From assembly GCA_018830405.1 (NCBI GenBank), contig JAHJSF010000183.1:1-11610 (forward strand): a DNA stretch of 11,610 nucleotides. Direction: 5' to 3'. A program made the translations under genes and the position numbers. Below are positions 7,595 through 11,610 of this stretch, piece by piece. This DNA comes from Nitrospinota bacterium (GTDB lineage: Bacteria; Nitrospinota; Nitrospinia; UBA9942; JAHJSF01). How positions within the stretch are numbered: the first letter of the stretch is position 1; every line of letters begins with the position of its first letter. The notes below the pieces were generated by a model. It was not told the DNA's origin and made no database searches. It saw only the letters and a list, made by a program, of their open reading frames with translations.

Positions 7595-7624
7595 ATTGGA
7601 AGATTTGACTACTATCCAATTTTT
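7595..7624. terminator. Weak possible terminator
   Basis: ATTGGA (7595-7600) and TCCAAT (7615-7620) form a 6-bp stem with a 14-base loop, followed on the plus strand by five T residues. Its place next to the stop of the minus-strand 61-codon gene suggests a transcription end, but the stem is AT-rich and the loop long. Confidence 0.22.
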
Positions 7625-7809
7625 CAAACTTTGATTATTTTTATCTTATATTCTTTTTCCAGGCTTCTTGTTGCCACTACGGCCTCTATCTTAGATAACC
7701 ATACTCTGTCATGATTTGCTTTATCCTTAACGAATTTTTCTTCGCCTGTTTCCTTATTAACCAAAAGAACCTTATAATTTTCTATTTTATTACCACCGAA
7801 AAGACCCAT
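7624..7809 (-). CDS. Small hypothetical protein (61 aa)
   Basis: I do not recognise this protein. It begins MGLFGGNKIENYKVLLVNKE and is hydrophilic and rich in Lys and Glu, with alternating patterns (YKVLLVNKETGEEKFV, EYKIKIIKV at the end) that suggest a small beta-strand fold; there is no signal peptide or membrane segment. Reality is supported by a ribosome binding site, AGAGG, 7 bases before the ATG, and by the absence of an overlapping gene. The repeat that begins 47 bases upstream of the start has a second copy in front of hicB, so the two small genes share similar upstream DNA. A role is unknown. It could be a chance open frame, but the start context argues against that. Confidence 0.6.
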   Translation of the reverse strand: MGLFGGNKIENYKVLLVNKETGEEKFVKDKANHDRVWLSKIEAVVATRSLEKEYKIKIIKV

Positions 7810-7856
7810 TTTTATCCTCTAAATCCTTTTATTTTCCATTACCAGGGATATGTCCT

Positions 7857-8042
7857 TCTGTTTTTTGGAGGCAGTAAAGAGCCTGTTTGGATACTGTCAT
7901 AGTATCAAAACAGGAGGGGGATACACAATTCCAATCCTAAAAATTAAATGACGGAGCAGTTCTTCTCCTCCCTTTAGCAAAGCATGTCCTCGACAGCGAT
8001 CGGGGAGAAGGCAAGGAGGGATTTGAAACATATTTTAACCAC
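7857..8042. repeat. Long direct repeat, copy 1 (186 bp)
   Basis: Aligns without gaps to 8462-8647 at a constant offset of 605 bases; I count 9 mismatches by eye (about 95% identity). Four of these fall at 7889-7895 in a hairpin arm and five at 7932-7957. Visible structure: CCTGTTT (7882-7888) plus GATAC (7890-7894) pair with GTATC (7902-7906) and AAACAGG (7908-7914), separated by one G.A mismatch. Further on are the inverted pair CTTCTCC / GGAGAAG and, between its arms, two short stems, CTTT-AGC-AAAG and CCTCGA-CAGCGA-TCGGGG. The repeat ends at AACCAC. It contains no coding frame that both copies share. Confidence 0.9.
7899..7928 (-). promoter_or_regulatory. Possible promoter inside repeat copy 1
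   Basis: On the minus strand TTGTGT (7923-7928), an 18-bp spacer and TACTAT (7899-7904) could be -35 and -10 boxes driving the 61-codon gene whose ATG is at 7809. The identical pair occurs in copy 2. Both boxes match consensus only partly, and the -10 lies in the hairpin. Confidence 0.3.
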
Positions 8043-8062
8043 TGAGACACAGAGTTAAGGAA
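8036..8062. repeat. Dispersed AACCAC...ACAGAG motif, copy B
   Basis: Reads TAACCACTGAGACACAGAG and then TTAAGGAA. It begins at the exact right end of long repeat copy 1 and lies just beyond the hicA stop. It is one of three related sites in the window. Confidence 0.4.
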
Positions 8063-8080
8063 CAAGTCCTCAAGATTCTA

Positions 8081-8257
8081 CTATTTACTCAACATCTTAA
8101 GTATATGTTTGGCTAAGGAGTTTTTAATCTCGTTGTGCCGGGGAATCGGCTGAGATATTTTTGTATCGGGGTTGGTATACCAATCGTGTCGGCCCCCATG
8201 ACGGATGAGCAGGCAGCCCATTTTTTCAATGGTGCGGATTAAATCTTTACGCTTCAT
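8081..8257 (-). CDS. hicA: HicA family toxin
   Basis: Ribosome-independent mRNA interferase toxin of a type II toxin-antitoxin pair. The 58-residue product begins MKRKDLIRTIEKMGCLLIRH and continues GGRHDWYTNP, then PIPRHNEIKNSLAKHILKML. This is the compact double-stranded-RNA-binding-like fold of HicA. His24 in GGRHDWY matches the catalytic histidine of the family, and the PRHNEI segment before the last helix is also typical. Length is normal. Its ATG overlaps the hicB stop by 4 bases (ATGA), so the toxin is made by coupled translation after the antitoxin. The gene sits inside the pair of long direct repeats. Confidence 0.88.
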   Translation of the reverse strand: MKRKDLIRTIEKMGCLLIRHGGRHDWYTNPDTKISQPIPRHNEIKNSLAKHILKMLSK

Positions 8258-8445
8258 GCGACCGAAAGTTCACCAACGCGAAGGACATTGGGGATATTGC
8301 CGCTTGTTAATTCCTCGTGTATGTCTTTCAGGTTTGCCTTCAATTCATCAAGGGTTTCCCCCTCTGTTCTGTAGTCGGGGAATTCTTCAAGCCAGCCGAT
8401 GAACATATCTTCATCCTGGTAATAAACGAATTTTTTTGTTTCCAT
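8254..8445 (-). CDS. hicB: HicB family antitoxin
   Basis: Antitoxin that binds and neutralises HicA. The 63 residues start METKKFVYYQDEDMFIGWLE and continue EFPDYRTEGETLDELKANLKDIHEEL (21-46). This is the partial RNase-H-like fold of short HicB proteins: a strand-strand-D/E-x-G-x-W pattern followed by the GETLDELKANL helix. There is no C-terminal helix-turn-helix or ribbon-helix-helix domain, so autoregulation by DNA binding, known for longer HicB proteins, is not evident. Ribosome binding is weak (AAGGGA about 6 bases upstream). Order is antitoxin then toxin, the reverse of E. coli hicAB. Long repeat copy 2 starts 16 bases upstream of the ATG. Confidence 0.88.
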   Translation of the reverse strand: METKKFVYYQDEDMFIGWLEEFPDYRTEGETLDELKANLKDIHEELTSGNIPNVLRVGELSVA

Positions 8446-8461
8446 AATCTTTCCCTTTCAC

Positions 8462-8647
8462 TCTGTTTTTTGGAGGCAGTAAAGAGCCTGTTTAGTTATC
8501 GTCATAGTATCAAAACAGGAGGGGGATACACAATTCTAATCCTAAAAATGAAATAGCAGAGCAGTTCTTCTCCTCCCTTTAGCAAAGCATGTCCTCGACA
8601 GCGATCGGGGAGAAGGCAAGGAGGGATTTGAAACATATTTTAACCAC
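8462..8647. repeat. Long direct repeat, copy 2 (186 bp)
   Basis: Second copy of 7857-8042, in the same orientation, ending at the same AACCAC. In this copy the upper part of the first hairpin is damaged: the 5' arm reads GTTAT where copy 1 has GATAC, while the outer CCTGTTT/AAACAGG pairing is kept. The 3' half, with CTTCTCC/GGAGAAG and its two inner stems, is identical to copy 1. Together the copies bracket hicBA (8081-8445). Confidence 0.9.
8504..8533 (-). promoter_or_regulatory. Possible promoter for hicBA inside repeat copy 2
   Basis: Minus-strand TTGTGT (8528-8533), 18-bp spacer, TACTAT (8504-8509). Transcription would begin near 8497, about 50 bases before the hicB ATG. The boxes are partial matches and the same pair lies in copy 1, so support comes mainly from position. 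Confidence 0.32.
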
Positions 8648-8675
8648 GAACCAGAGGAAAAGCACAAAAAACACG
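8641..8675. repeat. Dispersed AACCAC motif, copy C
   Basis: Reads TAACCACGAACCAGAGGAAA and then AGCACAAAAAACACG. It begins at the right end of long repeat copy 2, just as copy B begins at the end of copy 1, but diverges from it after AACCAC. Confidence 0.35.
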
Positions 8676-8683
8676 CCCCACTC

Positions 8684-8712
8684 TTGTCATTCCGCACTTG
8701 ATGCGGAATCCA
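8684..8712. repeat. REP-like palindromic element
   Basis: TTGTCATTCCGCACTTGATG followed by CGGAATCCA. ATTCCGCA (8689-8696) and TGCGGAAT (8702-8709) form a perfect 8-bp stem with a 5-base loop. The frame GTCATTCC...GGAATCCAG is a widespread form of bacterial dispersed palindrome. No T-run follows, so it is not an evident terminator. Confidence 0.6.
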
Positions 8713-8728
8713 GCCCCCCTAAAAACAA

Positions 8729-8757
8729 TTAAATAATCCCTTCCCTTTTGATAGAAT
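8729..8757 (+). promoter_or_regulatory. Weak candidate promoter for the restriction-modification gene
   Basis: TTAAAT (8729-8734), a 17-bp spacer and TAGAAT (8752-8757) lie about 60 bases before the ATG at 8819. The -10 box is good (five of six) but the -35 box is poor. It is the best pair I can see in the 8648-8818 gap, which otherwise holds only the small palindrome. Confidence 0.28.
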
Positions 8758-8818
8758 ACCGAGTCATAAAGAGTGGTTGCAAAAAGCCAATGCCGTCTGT
8801 AAAAAAGGAAAGTAAAGA

Positions 8819-11610
8819 ATGACCTTAGACGAATATATCAAGACGATAAACGAACGGCATAAACTCGGCAACGCAACCGAACACACCTTCAGGGGCGACC
8901 TGCAACGCCTCATCGAAACCTTAGCCCCCGCAATCAGGGCCACCAACGAACCTAAAAGGCAATTGTGCGGCGCGCCAGATTACATCATCACCAAAAAAGA
9001 TATCCCCGTCGGTTTTATAGAGGCCAAAGACATTGGGGATAAAGACCTTGAAGGAGCTAAAAAGACAGAAAACAAAGAACAGTTCGACCGCTACAAGGCC
9101 GCCCTTTCCAATCTTATATTCACCGACTATTTAGACTTTCATCTCTATAAAGACGGGAAATTTGTTACCAAGATAGCCATTGCCGAGATTACCCCCAAAG
9201 GGATAAAAGCATTACCCCAAAACTTTGCCCCCTTTGAAGCCCTCATAAAAGACTTTTGCTCCTATATCGGCCAAACCATCAAAAGCCCTAAAAAGCTGGC
9301 TGAGATGATGGCCGGGAAGGCCCGCCTACTCTCCGATGTTATTGCCAAGGCCCTCACCAGTGATGAAACCCACAACGAAGACAGCTCCCTTAAAGAGCAG
9401 ATGCACGCCTTCAAAGAGATTCTTATTCACGATATCACCCCCAAAGGTTTTGCCGATGTCTATGCCCAAACAATCGCCTACGGCATGTTCGCCGCCCGTC
9501 TGCACGATACTACTTTAGACAACTTTACCCGACAGGAAGCAGCGGAACTTATTCCAAAATCAAACCCCTTCCTCCGCAAACTCTTCGGCTACATATCAGG
9601 GCCCGACATAGACGACAGAATAAAATGGATAGTCGACAGCCTGGCCGATATCTTCCTCGCCTGCAACGTAGAAGAGATACTCAAAAACTATGGCAAAAGC
9701 ACCAAAACGGAAGACCCGATTATCCATTTCTATGAAACCTTCCTGAGCGAATACGACCCTAAACTCCGTAAAGCTAGAGGCGTTTGGTACACCCCTCATC
9801 CGGTAGTAAACTTCATTGTCCGGGCGGTGGATGAGATTCTGAAAACAGAATTTAATCTCCCCCAAGGTCTGGCCGATACAAGCCAAACCAAAATTAAAGT
9901 AAGACGACAAGGGAAACAGGTAGAAGAGGAAGTCCATAGGGTGCAGATACTCGACCCGGCCACAGGGACAGGGACATTCCTAGCCGAAGTGGTCAAACAG
10001 ATATACAAAGGGTTTGAAGGGCAAGAGGGGATTTGGAGCAACTATGTAGAAACCCATCTACTGCCTCGCCTAAACGGTTTTGAACTCCTCATGGCCAGCT
10101 ACGCCATGGCCCATCTGAAACTCGATCTACTCCTGAAAGAAACAGGCTACACCCCAACCAAAAACCAGCGTCTCAATGTCTACCTGACCAATAGTTTGGA
10201 AGAACACCACCCCGACACCGGAACCCTCTTTGCCAGTTGGCTAAGTAGCGAGGCCAACGCCGCCAATCATATAAAAAGGGACACCCCCGTAATGGTCATA
10301 ATGGGGAATCCCCCCTATAGCGGCGAAAGTGCCAATAAAGGGGAATGGATTATGAAGTTGATGGAGGATTATAAAAAAGAGCCGGGGGGAAAAGAAAAAC
10401 TAAAAGAAAGAAACCCCAAATGGATAAATGACGACTATGTAAAGTTCTTGCGTTACGGCCAGCACTTTATTGAAAAGAACGGTAGCGGTGTCTTGGCCTT
10501 CATCAATCCGCACGGCTTTCTCGACAACCCAACCTTTAGAGGGATGCGCTGGAACCTCCTTAAAACCTACGACAAGATTTACACCATAGACCTGCACGGC
10601 AACTCTAAGAAAAAAGAGACTGCGCCGGATGGGAGCAAAGACGAAAATGTCTTTGATATCATGCAGGGTGTTTCTATAAATGCCTTAGTAAAAACGGGGA
10701 AGAAAAAGACCAACGAATTGGGGAAGATTTTTCATTTTGATTTGTTTGGAAAAAGAGAGCTGAAATATGATTTTCTTTCTGAAAATTCTATTAAAACTAT
10801 CCCCTACAGAGAATTACCCAACCAAGCCCCAATGTACTTTATGGTGCAAAAGGATTTCAAGGTTCAGGAAGAATACAACAAGGGCATTTCTACCAATAAA
10901 TTATTTCCTTTGAACAATGTGGGGATAGTAACAGCAAGAGATGCCTTTACTATTCATAATTCAAAAAATGAAGTTGAAAATACTATAAATAAGTTTTTAA
11001 GCTTAGACGATGAGTCGGCAAGAGCTAAATTTAATTTAGGTAAAGATGTTAGGGATTGGCAAGTTAATTTTGCTAAGAAAGACTTGCAAAATAACTATCC
11101 TAATAAAGGGCAGTTTGCAAAAGTTTCTTATCGACTATTTGATGACAAATGGACTTTCTTTACTGGTTATTCAAAAGGTTTCCACTGTTATCCTAGAACC
11201 GAAATAATGCAACATTTCCTGATTGGCAAAAATTTTGGGCTATCACTTTGTAAGCAGTTTAAATCAGGCGATACGTACCAACATGTTTTTATGACAAACA
11301 AAATAATTGAGAGCTCATTTGTTTCTAATAAAACAAGCGAGATAACAAGTGTTTTCCCTCTCTATCTCTACCCCGAAGCCAACGCTCAGCAAACCCTCGG
11401 TCAAACCGGCCAAAGAACCCCCAACCTCAACCCTGAGATTGTCAATCAGATAGCCGGGAAGCTCGGCTTAACCTTCACCAACGAGAAGGAAGAAACCGAG
11501 GGGACATTCGCCCCGATAGATATTCTCGATTACATCTATGCGGTTCTCCACAGCCCGACCTATAGGGAAAAGTACAAAGAGTTTTTAAAGATTGATTTTC
11601 CGCGCGTGCC
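8819..11610 (+). CDS. Single-chain restriction-modification enzyme (type IIG / ISP-like N6-adenine methyltransferase with PD-ExK nuclease), C-terminus outside window
   Basis: The frame is open for 930 codons to the window edge with no stop or frameshift. An in-frame TAA two codons upstream and AAGGA 8 bases before the ATG fix the start. Domains: an N-terminal PD-(D/E)xK nuclease with P53-D54, E68-A-K70 and a downstream Q88xxxY92 motif; a helical linker (about 110-310); the VWYTP segment (322-326); SAM-binding motif I DPATGTGTF (379-387); and catalytic motif IV NPPY (497-500), diagnostic of N6-adenine methylation. About 638 to 846 is the likely target-recognition region, then a conserved-looking end (DYIYAVLHSPTYREKYKEFL). 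It should methylate host DNA and cut unmodified DNA with one polypeptide. No helicase motifs are seen between nuclease and methyltransferase, unlike full LlaBIII-type ISP enzymes. By family memory roughly 100 more residues are missing at the right edge. Confidence 0.88.
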   Translation, partial: MTLDEYIKTINERHKLGNATEHTFRGDLQRLIETLAPAIRATNEPKRQLCGAPDYIITKKDIPVGFIEAKDIGDKDLEGAKKTENKEQFDRYKAALSNLIFTDYLDFHLYKDGKFVTKIAIAEITPKGIKALPQNFAPFEALIKDFCSYIGQTIKSPKKLAEMMAGKARLLSDVIAKALTSDETHNEDSSLKEQMHAFKEILIHDITPKGFADVYAQTIAYGMFAARLHDTTLDNFTRQEAAELIPKSNPFLRKLFGYISGPDIDDRIKWIVDSLADIFLACNVEEILKNYGKSTKTEDPIIHFYETFLSEYDPKLRKARGVWYTPHPVVNFIVRAVDEILKTEFNLPQGLADTSQTKIKVRRQGKQVEEEVHRVQILDPATGTGTFLAEVVKQIYKGFEGQEGIWSNYVETHLLPRLNGFELLMASYAMAHLKLDLLLKETGYTPTKNQRLNVYLTNSLEEHHPDTGTLFASWLSSEANAANHIKRDTPVMVIMGNPPYSGESANKGEWIMKLMEDYKKEPGGKEKLKERNPKWINDDYVKFLRYGQHFIEKNGSGVLAFINPHGFLDNPTFRGMRWNLLKTYDKIYTIDLHGNSKKKETAPDGSKDENVFDIMQGVSINALVKTGKKKTNELGKIFHFDLFGKRELKYDFLSENSIKTIPYRELPNQAPMYFMVQKDFKVQEEYNKGISTNKLFPLNNVGIVTARDAFTIHNSKNEVENTINKFLSLDDESARAKFNLGKDVRDWQVNFAKKDLQNNYPNKGQFAKVSYRLFDDKWTFFTGYSKGFHCYPRTEIMQHFLIGKNFGLSLCKQFKSGDTYQHVFMTNKIIESSFVSNKTSEITSVFPLYLYPEANAQQTLGQTGQRTPNLNPEIVNQIAGKLGLTFTNEKEETEGTFAPIDILDYIYAVLHSPTYREKYKEFLKIDFPRV
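10730..11355 (+). other. AT-rich target-recognition segment within the restriction-modification gene
   Basis: Hand counts of 60-base rows give 23% GC at 10741-10800, 30% at 10981-11040 and 32% at 11041-11100, against 60% at 10201-10260, 43% at 9661-9720 and 52% at 11401-11460. Codon choice changes too: ACC, GCC and CTC give way to TTT, AAT, ATT and TTA. The segment covers residues of about 638-846, downstream of the NPPY motif, where target-recognition domains lie in this type of enzyme. Edges are approximate. Confidence 0.65.

Noticed and set aside
7857-8647. CRISPR array or insertion sequence
   Set aside because: Only two repeat copies, far too long and widely spaced for CRISPR, and no transposase frame or terminal inverted repeats are visible.
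8764-8946. Minus-strand 60-codon frame at the start of the restriction gene
   Set aside because: Antisense to the conserved N-terminus of the restriction-modification protein; no ribosome binding site and no recognised domain.

Overview
This window carries mostly conserved bacterial housekeeping genes on its left two thirds and an accessory (defence and toxin-antitoxin) region on its right third. The organism is a bacterium of moderate GC that uses many AGA/AGG arginine and ATA isoleucine codons. It makes NAD de novo, makes polyamines through a pyruvoyl arginine decarboxylase, and matures a nickel enzyme, probably an [NiFe]-hydrogenase (hypA, hypB). This mix, together with intergenic CCCCCTT/AAGGGGG hairpins and AACCAC...ACAGAG dispersed motifs, suggests an environmental anaerobe or facultative anaerobe of the Deltaproteobacteria/Nitrospirota type. 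That placement is an inference of low certainty.

Positions 33-3407 (plus strand) look like one tightly packed operon: hypA, hypB, nadC, a biotin-protein ligase and coaX. Three junctions overlap by 4-10 bases and the fourth has a 9-base gap. The genes supply cofactors: nickel insertion, NAD (quinolinate to nicotinate mononucleotide), protein biotinylation and the first step of CoA synthesis. At 3408-3572 is a repeat-rich spacer between convergent transcription units.

Positions 3573-6473 (minus strand) form a second operon, transcribed right to left: a PmtA-like SAM methyltransferase, glutamine-dependent NAD synthetase (nadE) and pyruvoyl-dependent arginine decarboxylase. A near-consensus sigma-70 promoter lies in front of it at 6525-6554. 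Upstream, also on minus, is the housekeeping pyrophosphohydrolase mazG (6592-7389). nadC and nadE on opposite strands give two steps of the same NAD pathway.

From about 7400 the window becomes accessory. It holds a 61-codon orphan gene, then a hicB-hicA toxin-antitoxin pair (hicA, 58 codons) enclosed by two direct repeats of 186 bp. The copies are about 95% identical, exactly 605 bp apart, and contain hairpins. Other small dispersed repeats follow. From 8819 to the right edge runs a large open frame (930 codons visible, no stop) for a single-chain restriction-modification enzyme: N-terminal PD-ExK nuclease, adenine methyltransferase core and target-recognition region. The recognition part (about 10730-11355) is strikingly AT-rich compared with the gene around it, which fits a swapped specificity domain.

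No tRNA, rRNA, CRISPR array, transposase or phage gene was seen. I found no clearly unprecedented system. The least explained elements are the paired structured repeat around hicBA and the mosaic specificity domain.
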